This document shows, one piece after another, positions 35,822 through 46,572 of a stretch of DNA of 64,000 bases. Numbering within the stretch: the first letter of the stretch is position 1; every line of letters starts with the position of its first letter. This DNA comes from Streptomyces virginiae (GTDB taxonomy: Bacteria > Actinomycetota > Actinomycetes > Streptomycetales > Streptomycetaceae), in contig NZ_JOAK01000001.1 of the NCBI RefSeq assembly GCF_000720455.1, forward strand, positions 496,001 through 560,000, in the 5' to 3' direction. The position numbers and the translations under genes are program-made. The notes below the pieces were generated by a model, which made no database searches, was not told where the DNA came from, and worked only from the letters and a program-made list of their open reading frames with translations.

Positions 35822-38800
35822 TCAGGCCTTGTCTGCGGCCAGGATTGCCTTGGCGGCCAGTTGGACGCCGGGGGCGCGCAGGAAGGTGTAGTGGTCGCCG
35901 GGGACGCGGACGGTGTGGGTGTCCGTGCCGAGCAGGGCGGTCCAGAGGGCCGACAGGTCCGGGGACTGTTCGGCCGAGACCACCAGGACGGGGGCCGCCA
36001 CGGGCTCCGGGCGGTGGCCGCCGATCAGGGTGATGTGCGCCTTGAACACCTGGAACCTGCGGTTGATGTCCTCCTGGACCTCCTCGGTGTCGCCCGATCC
36101 GCCGGTCAGCTTCTCGCCGAACCAGCGCAGCTGCTCGGCGACCGGCGTGGTCTGCGGGTCGGGCAGTTCGCCCGCGTCGGGGCCGAGGGCGCGGGCGCCG
36201 TCCAGGACGAACTGGGCGGCGAAGGCCTGCTCGCCGACCCCGGAGACGTCGTCCGCGGAGAAGGGGGTGTCCAGCAGGCCGACCAGGGCCACCTCGGCGC
36301 CCGACTCCTCCAGGCGGCGGGCGATCTGGAGGGCGAGCAGGCCGCCCATGGACCAGCCGGCCAGGCGGTACGGGCCGGAGGGCTGGGCCTGGCGGATGGC
36401 CTCGGTGTACGCGTCGGCCATCTCCTTGAGGTCCTGCCGCGGCACGCTGCCGGCCCGCAGGCCCGCGGCCTGCACGCCGAGCACCCGGTAGCGGTCCTGG
36501 AGTTCCTGCATCAGCCCGAAGTACGGGTACACGGTGCCGCCGACGGCGTGGATCAGGAACAGCGGGTCGCCGTCGGTGCGCTCCGACAGGGGCACGATGG
36601 TGTCCGAACCGGGGGCGGTGACCGCGGTGTTCGGGGCGGCCGGGCCGGCCGTCTCCTCCAGGGCGTCGAGGTCGTCCAGCTCGTCCAGCGGGGCGTCCTC
36701 CAGGCCGTGCTTGGCGACCAGGGCCGCGGCGAGCCGGGCGGGCGTGGGCGCGAGGAAGATCGCGGTCACGTCCGTGTCGACGCCGAGGTCCTTGCGCAGG
36801 CGGGTGATCACCTGCATCGCCTGGAGGGAGTTGCCGCCCATCTCGAAGAAGTTGTCCTCGACGCCCACCCGCGGCAGCTTGAGGATGTCGGAGACGATGT
36901 CGGCGAGGACCGTCTCCAGGATGGTGCGCGGGGCGACGTAGTCGCCCGAGTCGCCGGGGCCGTCGGGGGCGGGCAGGGCGGCGCGGTCGACCTTGCCGTT
37001 CGCGTTGAGCGGGAAGGTGTCGAGGATGACCAGGTGGGCGGGGACCATGAACGCGGGCAGCGCCTCGCCCAGGTGCCCCCGCAGGTCGCCGACGGTGACG
37101 GCCGGCGCGTCGGGGTTGGTCCGGGCGTAGCCGATGAGGTTCTTCTGGCCGGCCTGGTCCTCGCCGACGATGATGATGGCCTGGGCGACGGAGGGGTGGG
37201 CGGCGAGCACGGCCTCGATCTCGCCGAGCTCCACCCGCAGGCCGCGGATCTTGACCTGGTGGTCGAGACGGCCGAGGTACTGGAGGTTGCCGTCGGGCAG
37301 GCGGCGCGCCAGGTCGCCCGTCTTGTACATGCGGGCGTCCGGGACCTCGCTGAACGGGTCGGTGACGAAGCGCTCGGCGGTCAGCTCCGGGCGGCCCAGG
37401 TAGCCGCGGGTGACGCTGGCGCCGCCGATGTGGAGTTCGCCCGCGACGCCGACCGGTACCGGGTTGAGGTGCTTGTCCAGCACGTAGGCCGTGTAGTTCG
37501 TCAGGGGCAGACCGATCGGCGGCGGGTCGATGCCGTCGTCCTGGCACCGGGCCATGGTCGAGCCGACCGTGGTCTCGGTGGGGCCGTAGCCGTTGATGAA
37601 GCGCATGCCGGGGCGCGCCCAGTTGCGGACCAGCTCGGAGGAGAAGGCCTCGCCGCCGGCGATGACGACGCGCAGGCTCGGGAACTGCTCCTCGGCCAGC
37701 AGGTTCAGCACGGCCGGGGGCAGGCACATGAAGGTGATGCCCTCGCCGCGGATCAGGTCGGCCAGGCGCGGCGGGGAGAGCAGGGTCTGGGTGCTGCCGA
37801 GGACCAGGGTGGAGCCGGACAGCAGCGCGCCGAAGATGTCCAGGACGGACACGTCGAAGTTGAGCGAGGCGAACTGCAGGATCCGGTCGCCCGGGCCCAG
37901 CGGCCAGAACTCGATCTCGGCGTAGCAGAAGTTGACGGCGTTGCGGTGCTCGACGACCACGCCCTTGGGGCGGCCGGTCGAGCCCGAGGTGTAGATGACG
38001 TAGGCGACGTCCGACGGGCTCGCGAGGGCTTCGAGGGGGCTGTCGTCCAGCGCGGTGAGGTCGTTCCAGGACCGGTCCAGGTCCAGCACCGTGACGTCGT
38101 CGGTCGGTACCGCGGAGGCGCTGGCCTCGTCGGTGAGGACCACGGTCATCTTGGCGTCCTCGACCATGAAGGCGAGGCGGTCGGCAGGGTATTCCGGGTC
38201 CAGCGGCACGTAGCCGCCGCCGGCCTTGAGGATGCCCATGAGGCCGACGATGCGGCGCACCGTGCGCTGCATGCTGACGCCGACGAGCGCCTCCGGGCCG
38301 ACGCCGAGCTCGCGCAGCCGCCGGGCGACCTGGTTGGCGCGGGCGTCGAGCTGGGCGTAGGTCAGGCCCTCGCCGTCGAGCTCGACGGCCATGACGTCGG
38401 GGTGCGCCGCGACCTTGGCCTCGAAGGCCTGGTGCAGGTTCCAGTCGGGGAAGTCGGCCTTGTCGCTGTTCCAGGTGACGAGCTCCTGGTGGAGCTCCGC
38501 CTCGGTCATGATCGGGAGCTGCGAGATGCGGGCGTCGGGCTCGGCCAGGAGGCCGTCGAGCAGCGTCTCGAAGTGGCCCAGCAGGCGCTGCGCGGTGGCG
38601 GCGTCGTACAGGGCGGTGGCGTAGCTGAGGTTCAGCCCCAGCCGGCCACCGCTCTCGACGGCGGAGACGAGCAGGTCGAACTTGGCGGCCTCGGCCGGGA
38701 GTTCCTCGGAGGCCCAGGTCATGCCGCCGGGCCGCAGGTCCCGCTTCTGGTCGTCGGAGAGCATGAAGCCGACCTGGAACACGGGGGAGCGCGAGGGGTC

Positions 38801-39910
38801 GCGGGGGGCCTTGGCGGCTTCCACGATCTTGGCGAAGGGCAGGTCCTGGTGTCCGAAGGCGCCCAGCGTGGCGGTCTTGGTGCGTTCCAGGACCTCGCGG
38901 AAGGTCGGGTCGCCGGACAGGTCGACCCGGACCGGCAGGGTGTTGATCAGGTAGCCGATCACCGGCTGCAGTTCGGGGCGGCTGCGGTTGGCGCTGACGG
39001 TGCCGACCACGATGTCGTCCTGGCCGCTGTAGCGGTGGAGCAGGACGTGGTAGGCGGCCATCAGGGTCATGAACAGGGTGGCGCCCTCGTCCCGGCCCAG
39101 CGCGGTGAGCCGGGTCAGGACCTTGTCGCCGAGGTCCCTGGACTCGGTCGTCCCCTGGTACGTCTGGACCAGGGGGCGGGGGCGGTCGGTCGGCAGCTGG
39201 AGCACCGGCGCGCCCTGGAGGTTCTCGCTCCAGTACTCGGTCAGCTCACGCAGCGTCTCGCCCTGCAGCCGGTCGCGCTCCCAGACGGCGAAGTCGGCGA
39301 ACTGGATGGGCAGTTCGGCCGGCTGCGCGGCCGTCCCGGCGACGGCGCCGGAGTACGACTCGGACAGCTCCGCCAGCAGCACGGGGAACGAGGAGCCGTC
39401 GAAGACGGTGTGGTGCACGGTTATCAGCAGCACGTGGTGCTCGTCGGACAGCTGCTGCAGCAGGGCGCGGAACAGGGGGCCGCGCTCCAGCTCGAACGGA
39501 CGGGCCGTCTCCTTCTGGGCCGCTGTGCGCCAGGCCTCCTCGACCTCGTCGGCGGCGACGTGCCGCTGGTCCACGAAGGCCAGCTCGACGGGCGCGGCCG
39601 GGTCGACGACCTGGACCGGCGCGCCGTCCACGGTGACCAGGCGGGTGCGCAGCGCCTCGTGGCGGGCGACGAGGGCGTCCAGGGCGGCACCGAGGGCGGC
39701 GCGGTCGAGGACGCCGGTCATCCGTACGGCGCCGGCGATGGTGTAGGTGGATTCCCCGGGAGCCAGCTGGTCGATGAACCAGAGCTGCTCCTGTCCGTAG
39801 GAGAGCGGCAGGTCCTGCAGCGCGGGCGAGCGGCGGGGGATCGAGGAGATCGGGGGGGCCGTGCGACGCAGCCTGGCGGTCAGCGCGGCCCGCTGGGAAT
39901 CGGTCAACAT
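35822..39910 (-). CDS. Single-module NRPS: C-A-T-TE
   Basis: The 1,362-residue protein has a condensation domain with HHTVFDG at residues 166-172. The adenylation domain (about 455-970) has YTSGSTGRPKG near residue 636 and NGYGPTE. A carrier domain has GGNSLQ near 1025, and the terminal thioesterase has GWSMGG near 1184. Aligning by eye to GrsA gives a specificity code near D-V-L-C-I-G-G-V-G, which I cannot assign; it lacks the acid often seen for ornithine-like substrates. The C domain has no upstream module in the window, so iterative oligomerization (as in vicibactin-type synthetases) or free-acyl condensation is likely. It is last in the operon, 73 bp after the MFS gene. Confidence 0.95.
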   Translation of the reverse strand: MLTDSQRAALTARLRRTAPPISSIPRRSPALQDLPLSYGQEQLWFIDQLAPGESTYTIAGAVRMTGVLDRAALGAALDALVARHEALRTRLVTVDGAPVQVVDPAAPVELAFVDQRHVAADEVEEAWRTAAQKETARPFELERGPLFRALLQQLSDEHHVLLITVHHTVFDGSSFPVLLAELSESYSGAVAGTAAQPAELPIQFADFAVWERDRLQGETLRELTEYWSENLQGAPVLQLPTDRPRPLVQTYQGTTESRDLGDKVLTRLTALGRDEGATLFMTLMAAYHVLLHRYSGQDDIVVGTVSANRSRPELQPVIGYLINTLPVRVDLSGDPTFREVLERTKTATLGAFGHQDLPFAKIVEAAKAPRDPSRSPVFQVGFMLSDDQKRDLRPGGMTWASEELPAEAAKFDLLVSAVESGGRLGLNLSYATALYDAATAQRLLGHFETLLDGLLAEPDARISQLPIMTEAELHQELVTWNSDKADFPDWNLHQAFEAKVAAHPDVMAVELDGEGLTYAQLDARANQVARRLRELGVGPEALVGVSMQRTVRRIVGLMGILKAGGGYVPLDPEYPADRLAFMVEDAKMTVVLTDEASASAVPTDDVTVLDLDRSWNDLTALDDSPLEALASPSDVAYVIYTSGSTGRPKGVVVEHRNAVNFCYAEIEFWPLGPGDRILQFASLNFDVSVLDIFGALLSGSTLVLGSTQTLLSPPRLADLIRGEGITFMCLPPAVLNLLAEEQFPSLRVVIAGGEAFSSELVRNWARPGMRFINGYGPTETTVGSTMARCQDDGIDPPPIGLPLTNYTAYVLDKHLNPVPVGVAGELHIGGASVTRGYLGRPELTAERFVTDPFSEVPDARMYKTGDLARRLPDGNLQYLGRLDHQVKIRGLRVELGEIEAVLAAHPSVAQAIIIVGEDQAGQKNLIGYARTNPDAPAVTVGDLRGHLGEALPAFMVPAHLVILDTFPLNANGKVDRAALPAPDGPGDSGDYVAPRTILETVLADIVSDILKLPRVGVEDNFFEMGGNSLQAMQVITRLRKDLGVDTDVTAIFLAPTPARLAAALVAKHGLEDAPLDELDDLDALEETAGPAAPNTAVTAPGSDTIVPLSERTDGDPLFLIHAVGGTVYPYFGLMQELQDRYRVLGVQAAGLRAGSVPRQDLKEMADAYTEAIRQAQPSGPYRLAGWSMGGLLALQIARRLEESGAEVALVGLLDTPFSADDVSGVGEQAFAAQFVLDGARALGPDAGELPDPQTTPVAEQLRWFGEKLTGGSGDTEEVQEDINRRFQVFKAHITLIGGHRPEPVAAPVLVVSAEQSPDLSALWTALLGTDTHTVRVPGDHYTFLRAPGVQLAAKAILAADKA

Positions 39911-39983
39911 GACTGGGTAGTCCTTCTTTCAGGCAGTGGATGGTGCAGCGTCCGGGGCGCGGTCACGACTCGGCCGCGCGTGA

Positions 39984-41285
39984 CTACGCGACGCTTGTGG
40001 GCTGGTCGGCGTCGACGGGACCCTGGGGCATCTCCCGCAGCCGGTAGACGGGAGAGAAGGTGATCCACACCGCCGGCAGCGCGATGCCGGCGACGCCGAC
40101 GGCCAGGGCGGTGCGCAGCCCGAAAACGGAGGCCAGCGAGCCGGCCAGCAGTGCGCCGAGCGGGATCGTGCCGTAGAGGATGAGCCGGTAGCTGGCGTTC
40201 ATCCGCCCCAGCAGGCGGGCCGGTGTGACGGTCTGGCGCAGGGTGAGCGAGTTGACGTTGAAGACGGCCAGGTTGAAACCGTGGACGGCGAGCGTCGCGC
40301 CGAGGACCACCAGCGAGAACAGGCCGGTGTCGCCGGGCACGAGCAGCAGTACGGGTGACAGGCAGGCCAGCAGCGTGACCAGGCGCAGCGCCGGGCCGAA
40401 GCCCAGGCGCTTGCTGATCCGTCCGGAGAACGTCGCGCCCAGCAGGGCGCCGACCGAGCCGGCGCCGACGACCAGGCCGAGCTGGAACGGGCTCAGGTCC
40501 AGTGTCCTGACCGCGTAGACCAGGAAGACCGTCGTCATGACGTTCTCGAACAGGTTGAACACGGCCGACTGGGTCGCCAGGTGCCGCAGGATGCGGCTGC
40601 CGACCACCGTGCGCAGGCCCTCGGCGATGTCGGCGCGTACGGACTTCGGTTCGGCGGGCTGCTCGGGTTCGGCCTCCGGCCTGCGGATCCACCACAGGGC
40701 GACGGCCGAGGCCAGGTAGGTGGCGGCGCCGACGGTCAGCGCGACGGGCGCGGTCAGCGCGCCGACGAGGAAGCCGGCCAGCCCGGGGCCGGCGATGCCG
40801 GCCACCGAGTAGCTGGCCGTCATCTTGCTGTTCGCGTCCGCCAGGTCGTCCTTGTCGACGAGTCCCGGGATGTAGGAGAGGATCCCCACATCGAACAGGA
40901 CCGTCGCCACGCCGGCCATGAACCCGACGACGTAGAGCCACGGGAGCGAGAGCACGCCGAGCAGGTGGGCCACCGGCAGGGCGCCGATCAGCAGCACCCG
41001 GACCGCGTCCGCCGCGATCAGGGTCGGCTTCCTGCGCCGCCGGTCGAACCAGACTCCGGCCAGCAGGGTCACCAGTACGTACGGTGCGAACCTGGCGACA
41101 TTGAGCAGGCCGATCTGGAACGCGCTGGCGTTCAGGGTGATGACCGCCGCCAGCGGCAGCGCGATGTCGGTCACCTGCGAGCCGACGAGGGAGACCGTCT
41201 GCCCGCTCCAGAGTTTGACGAAGTCCCGGTTGGCGAGGACGCCGCGTCGGCCCGCGGTGTCCTCACGCCCCTGCGTGGTGGTCAA
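39984..41285 (-). CDS. MFS exporter (EntS-like)
   Basis: The 433-residue membrane protein has 12 predicted helices with the MFS-3/EntS-type pattern (VTDIALPLAAVITLNASAFQIGLL ... WFDRRRRKPTLIAADAVR after helix 2). It shares this layout with enterobactin exporters and drug efflux pumps. Its place between aspartate kinase and NRPS genes makes export of the operon's product the likely job. A signal for uptake (periplasmic-binding or TonB-like) is absent here, so re-import of a siderophore would be encoded elsewhere. Confidence 0.88.
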   Translation of the reverse strand: MTTTQGREDTAGRRGVLANRDFVKLWSGQTVSLVGSQVTDIALPLAAVITLNASAFQIGLLNVARFAPYVLVTLLAGVWFDRRRRKPTLIAADAVRVLLIGALPVAHLLGVLSLPWLYVVGFMAGVATVLFDVGILSYIPGLVDKDDLADANSKMTASYSVAGIAGPGLAGFLVGALTAPVALTVGAATYLASAVALWWIRRPEAEPEQPAEPKSVRADIAEGLRTVVGSRILRHLATQSAVFNLFENVMTTVFLVYAVRTLDLSPFQLGLVVGAGSVGALLGATFSGRISKRLGFGPALRLVTLLACLSPVLLLVPGDTGLFSLVVLGATLAVHGFNLAVFNVNSLTLRQTVTPARLLGRMNASYRLILYGTIPLGALLAGSLASVFGLRTALAVGVAGIALPAVWITFSPVYRLREMPQGPVDADQPTSVA

Positions 41286-41298
41286 TGCTCTCGCCTCC

Positions 41299-42579
41299 TC
41301 AGTTGGCCAGGGCCACGCCGACGGGCTGCGGGACGGCAGCGTCGGTGTGCAGGCCGAAGGCGCTGTGCAGGACCCGGGCGGCCTCGTCGACCGCGCCGGA
41401 GGCGACGTGGCAGGAGACCCGGCTGGGGGTGCTGGTGACCAGCACCGGCCTGATGCCCGTGCGTTCGAGCGATTCCAGGATCCGCAGGGTGACCTCGGAC
41501 CGGTTGCCGCAGGCGTCGCCGGCCACGCTCACACTGCCCAGTTCCTCGTCGTGGACCGCGACGGCGGCGCCGATGTCGCCGAGGGCGGCGATGACCGCCT
41601 GCGGTTCGGCTCCCGGCGAGGTGAACCGGAGTTCGCCCGGGCTGCCGATGATGGATCCGACCGGCAGGCCGTGGCCGGCGAGGGCCGCCGACACCTGCGC
41701 GGGCGTCAGGCCGTCGACCTGGTAGAGCGGGTCGTGCCGGCGGTGGGCGACGCCGATGATCCGGGCCGTCTCGAACATGTCGTTCTCCTCCCTGACTTCT
41801 GTGATCCATGTGCCGGGTTCGCCGGTGAACGAGGACCGGACGTGGATGGCGACACCGTGTGCCGCGGCGAGCTCCACGGCGCGTGGCTGCATCACCTGGG
41901 CGCCCGCCTCGGCCAGCTGGAGCATCGCCTCGTGGCTGAGCCGGTCCAGGCGCCGTGCGTCGGGGACCACCCGGGGGTCGGCGGTGAAGACCCCCGGGAC
42001 GTCGGTCCAGATGTCGCACTCGGGCAGCCCCAGTGCGGCCGCCACGGCGATCGCCGAGGCGTCCGAGCCGCCGCGGCCCAGCGTGGTGACGTCACCGTCG
42101 TCGGTGACGCCCTGGTAGCCGGTGACCAGGACGATCAGGCCCTGTTCCAGGGCCGCCACGATCCGGGCCGGGTCGATCGACTGCATACGGGCGTTGCCGT
42201 GCGCGGTGTCGGTCAGCACTCCGGCCTGGCGGCCGTTGAGGGAGACGGCGCGCTCGCCCAGCTCGTGCACGGCGATCGCGGCGAGTGCGCACGACATGGA
42301 TTCCCCGACGGCCAGGAGCGCGTCCAGCTCCCGGGCGTCGGGCTGCGCCGTGAGGATGTTCGCCATCTCCAGCAGGTCGTCGGTGGTGTCCGACATCGCG
42401 GACAGGACCGCGACGACGTCCGCCCCCGCGCGCCTGGCCTCCACCAGCCGCTGGGCGACCCGGCGCAGCCGGTCCATGTCGCCGACCGAGGAGCCGCCGA
42501 ACTTCCACACCACCGGGCGCAGCGGGCGTCCGGACGGGCTCGTCGCGGACACGGGTGACTCGGGTGACACAGGTGACAC
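41299..42579 (-). CDS. Cluster-associated aspartate kinase
   Basis: The 426-residue protein has the aspartokinase kinase domain (KFGGSSVGDM at about residue 26, GRGGSDASAIAVAAALGL) and a C-terminal ACT-type regulatory half (TSPGAEPQAVIAALGDIGAAVAVHDEELGSVSVAGDACGNR). It makes aspartyl-phosphate, the first step to aspartate semialdehyde. A housekeeping copy should exist elsewhere. Cluster copies usually raise precursor supply and may be insensitive to feedback. Here it would feed diaminobutyrate through the aminotransferase encoded two genes upstream. The semialdehyde dehydrogenase is not in the window, so the housekeeping one must be used. Confidence 0.9.
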   Translation of the reverse strand: MSPVSPESPVSATSPSGRPLRPVVWKFGGSSVGDMDRLRRVAQRLVEARRAGADVVAVLSAMSDTTDDLLEMANILTAQPDARELDALLAVGESMSCALAAIAVHELGERAVSLNGRQAGVLTDTAHGNARMQSIDPARIVAALEQGLIVLVTGYQGVTDDGDVTTLGRGGSDASAIAVAAALGLPECDIWTDVPGVFTADPRVVPDARRLDRLSHEAMLQLAEAGAQVMQPRAVELAAAHGVAIHVRSSFTGEPGTWITEVREENDMFETARIIGVAHRRHDPLYQVDGLTPAQVSAALAGHGLPVGSIIGSPGELRFTSPGAEPQAVIAALGDIGAAVAVHDEELGSVSVAGDACGNRSEVTLRILESLERTGIRPVLVTSTPSRVSCHVASGAVDEAARVLHSAFGLHTDAAVPQPVGVALAN

Positions 42580-42595
42580 TGGTCCTCCCCGTCCT

Positions 42596-43414
42596 CTAGC
42601 GCGCGGCCGACTGGTCGCCGACCAGCCGGACCCAGCTCGCGAAGAACGCCAGGCTGTGGCTGCGCCACAGCCGCAGCGGCTGGTCCAGGTCGACGCCGAC
42701 CGGTGCCCGTACGCCGGCCACCTGCTGGTCCACGTCCCTGCGGTACTCCTCCGCCAGCCGCGAGCCGTAGTACTCGGGGTGGCCGGTGTGCATCAGGACG
42801 GAGTGGTCGTAGGACTCGGCGATCACCGTGCCGGCGCCCTCGGCCCGGGCCAGTGCGCGGACGGTGGTGCTGGCGTCCAGCGCCTTGTCGTCGAAGCCGG
42901 CGAAGCGGCTGTGCGTGGACCAGAAGCGGTCGTCGAGGGACGAGGCGACGGGGCCGTCCTGCGCCAGCAGCTCGGTCTCGTACATGCCGGAGATCTTGGC
43001 GCTGTAGATGTCCTTGGGCAGCCCGTAGATCAGGTGGCCCACGCCCATCGCGCCCCAGCACAGGCCGAGCAGCGGCGAACCCTGCGCGTGGACGTCCTGC
43101 ACCATGTCGTTCAGCTCGTCCATGAACCGCACCTCCTCGAAGGGGAGGTGCTCCACCGCGGCGCCGCTGACGATCAGGCCGTCCAGCGGTGCGTCGGCGG
43201 TGGCTTCCTGGTAGGTGCGGTACGTCGCGGCGATGCGGGCCGGGTCGTCCAGGTGGTAGCGGCGCGAGGAGATCCTGATCCACTGCAGTTCGAACGGTCC
43301 CGCCAGGGACAGCTGCGGCATCAGCCAGTTCTCGTACTGTTCCGCGTTCGGCATCAGGTTGACGATGCCGATCCGCGGCGGCCGGCCGGCTCGTCCGGAC
43401 ACGATCGTGCTCAT
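42596..43414 (-). CDS. MetA-like homoserine O-acyltransferase homologue
   Basis: The 272-residue protein belongs to the MetA class-I glutamine-amidotransferase-like family. It keeps the nucleophile Cys in LGLCWGAMGVGHLIYG, the SGMYE motif, a DDRFWSTHSR segment and the catalytic His in HTGHPEYYGSRLAEEYRRD. MetA transfers succinyl or acetyl from CoA to the homoserine hydroxyl. In this operon a plain methionine role is unlikely. N4-hydroxy-diaminobutyrate resembles homoserine with an NH-OH instead of OH, so acylation of that hydroxylamine to give a hydroxamate is an attractive guess. The start at 43414 overlaps the aminotransferase stop (ATGA). Confidence 0.85.
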   Translation of the reverse strand: MSTIVSGRAGRPPRIGIVNLMPNAEQYENWLMPQLSLAGPFELQWIRISSRRYHLDDPARIAATYRTYQEATADAPLDGLIVSGAAVEHLPFEEVRFMDELNDMVQDVHAQGSPLLGLCWGAMGVGHLIYGLPKDIYSAKISGMYETELLAQDGPVASSLDDRFWSTHSRFAGFDDKALDASTTVRALARAEGAGTVIAESYDHSVLMHTGHPEYYGSRLAEEYRRDVDQQVAGVRAPVGVDLDQPLRLWRSHSLAFFASWVRLVGDQSAAR

Positions 43415-44790
43415 CGGCCGGCCTCCGCGGCGAGTTCCGCCTCCAGCGTGGTGAGCGCGTCGCGCAGGATCGCCACGGCGTCGTCGGCGACCTCGACGGT
43501 GATGTTCAGCGGCGGCAGCAGCCGCACGACGCTGTCGCCCCGGCCGCCGAGCTCGACGATCAGGCCCCGGCGCAGTGCCTCCTGCTGGAACCTGGCGGCG
43601 ACCTGGGTGGCGTCCGCGGTCGGTGCGGCGGCCATCTCCATGCCGAGCATCAGGCCCAGGCCGCGTACGTCGGAGACCAGCGGGCTGTCGCCGAGCACGG
43701 TCAGCTCGCCGAGCAGGTGGTCGGCGATCTTGCGGACGTGGGCGAGCAGGTCCTCGCGCTCGACGACGTCCAGGAAGGCGTTGGCGCTGGCGAAGGCGAG
43801 GTTGTTGCCCCGGAAGGTGCCGATGTGGCTGCCCGGCGTCCAGGTGTCCAGGTGTTTGCGGTAGAGGATGGCGGCGACCGGCAGCCCCATTCCGGACAGG
43901 CCCTTGGAGGCGACGACGACATCGGGGGTGATGCCGTACTGCTCGAAGGCGAACCAGGTGCCGGTACGGCCGCAGCCGGTCTGGACCTCGTCCACGATCA
44001 GCGGGATGCCGAGCTCACGGGCGGTGTCGGCGACCCGGTGGACGAACTCGCGGCGGGCCGGGATGGCGCCGCCCTCGCCCTGGACCAGCTCCATGATGAT
44101 CGCGGCCGGCAGCTGCACCCCGCCGTGGGTGTCGGTCAGCGTGTTCACCAGGACCTCGGCGCAGTTGGTGCTGCAGCTCGTGGGAGCGAGGCCGACCGGG
44201 CAGCGGTGGCAGTAGGAGTACGGGGTGAAGTGGATGCCCGGCAGCAGGTTGTGCAGGCCGGTCTTGGGAGCGTGCTCCGAGGTGAGGGACATGGCCCCCT
44301 GGGTGGAGCCGTGGTAGGCGCCCTGGAAGACCACGACCTGGCCGCGGCCGGTCGCCTTCTTGCACAGTTTGATGGCGGCCTCGACGGCGTCGGAGCCGGT
44401 CGGCCCGCAGAAGTGCATTTTGTAGTCGTCGCGGATGTGCTCCGGGAGCATCCCGATCTGACGGCGTTTGAACTCGTCGCGCACCGGGGTGGGGAAGTCC
44501 AGGCCGTGCGTCAGTTTCGGCAGCTGGGCGGTCACGGCCGCGACCAGCTCCGGGTGGTTGTGGCCCAGGGCGAGGACGCCCGCGCCGGAGAGGAAGTCGA
44601 TGTAGCGGCGGCCGTCGACGTCGGTGATGTGGGACCCGGACGCCTCGGCGATCGCGACGGGGATGCGGCGCGGGTAGGTGCGGGCGTTGGACTCGGTGGC
44701 GGCCTGGCTGTCGAGCAGCACGCGTCCGTTGGGTCCGGGCTGGGTGAGGTCGACCGCCGGTCTCGGTGAGGTCGCTTCGAGCGTCTGCAT
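43411..44790 (-). CDS. Diaminobutyrate-2-oxoglutarate aminotransferase (EctB-like)
   Basis: The 459-residue PLP-dependent class III aminotransferase has GADAVEAAIKLCKKATGR-like binding (GPTGSDAVEAAIKL), YHGSTQGAMSLT, the acidic LIVDEVQTGCGRTG and the Schiff-base Lys in VVASKGLSGMGLP. The family makes L-2,4-diaminobutyrate from aspartate semialdehyde and glutamate. With aspartate kinase nearby and no ectoine genes (ectA/ectC) in the window, it should supply DAB as building block for the NRPS. A Cys-rich segment (YCHRCPVGLAPTSCSTNC) is found in siderophore-type members of this family. Confidence 0.92.
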   Translation of the reverse strand: MQTLEATSPRPAVDLTQPGPNGRVLLDSQAATESNARTYPRRIPVAIAEASGSHITDVDGRRYIDFLSGAGVLALGHNHPELVAAVTAQLPKLTHGLDFPTPVRDEFKRRQIGMLPEHIRDDYKMHFCGPTGSDAVEAAIKLCKKATGRGQVVVFQGAYHGSTQGAMSLTSEHAPKTGLHNLLPGIHFTPYSYCHRCPVGLAPTSCSTNCAEVLVNTLTDTHGGVQLPAAIIMELVQGEGGAIPARREFVHRVADTARELGIPLIVDEVQTGCGRTGTWFAFEQYGITPDVVVASKGLSGMGLPVAAILYRKHLDTWTPGSHIGTFRGNNLAFASANAFLDVVEREDLLAHVRKIADHLLGELTVLGDSPLVSDVRGLGLMLGMEMAAAPTADATQVAARFQQEALRRGLIVELGGRGDSVVRLLPPLNITVEVADDAVAILRDALTTLEAELAAEAGR

Positions 44791-44801
44791 GATCGTCTCT
44801 C

Positions 44802-46139
<1,338 letters not shown>

Positions 46140-46192
46140 GCTGATCCTCCAAAGTTGAATGGCACGGGCATGCCGACGGCATGCCGGCTGGG

Positions 46193-46402
46193 TCACGGAC
46201 GGGAGACCGCCTGCACATCAGCGCAAGCGCCGTCGGAGTACGGCCCGGCCGCATGGCGGCCGGCGAAGAACGCGCCGTCGCTGAGGGCCCCCGCTGCGTG
46301 CGGGACCGCCCACCCTGCGGCTTCCGGGCCGGTGAGGTCGCTTGCCGGCGCGGGGCCGGCGGTGTCCGTAGCCGCACCTTCGGTGTCCGCATTTCTGGTC
46401 AT
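46193..46402 (-). CDS. Candidate small protein at the head of the hydroxylase operon
   Basis: A 69-codon ORF starts at ATG 46402, with GGAAG about 12 bases upstream. Third-position GC is high, as in neighbours, which argues for coding. The product is Ala/Gly/Pro/Asp-rich (AGWAVPHAAGALSDGAFFAG) with one Cys near the end (DGACADVQAVSRP). It has no recognised domain. It is 53 bp upstream of and on the same strand as the N-hydroxylase, so it probably shares the promoter region with the divergent SARP gene. It could be a leader peptide, a small accessory protein or a modified peptide precursor. It may also be noncoding. Confidence 0.45.
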   Translation of the reverse strand: MTRNADTEGAATDTAGPAPASDLTGPEAAGWAVPHAAGALSDGAFFAGRHAAGPYSDGACADVQAVSRP

Positions 46403-46572
46403 TTGAACTGCAGCTTCCGTCGGCGTCCGGGATGTAATGAGCTTTTCACTCACCGCTACCGGTTGGCTTCCGCCGGGCTTCCGACCGTGCGGTATCGTCC
46501 AGAAACGCAGGTCATCAGGTGGGGGGGCGGTGCCCCGTGCGCGTAAGGCGGACGGGGCCAGGAGGGAGCTGA

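Noticed and set aside
35669..40063. Very long plus-strand ORF opposite the NRPS
   Set aside because: It mirrors the minus-strand NRPS with Val/Gly/Gln/Ala/Asp-rich low-complexity translation and has no domain. It is a GC-driven shadow.
43411..44790. Ectoine biosynthesis
   Set aside because: Only the EctB-like aminotransferase is present. No ectA or ectC is adjacent, and the neighbours are hydroxylase and NRPS genes.
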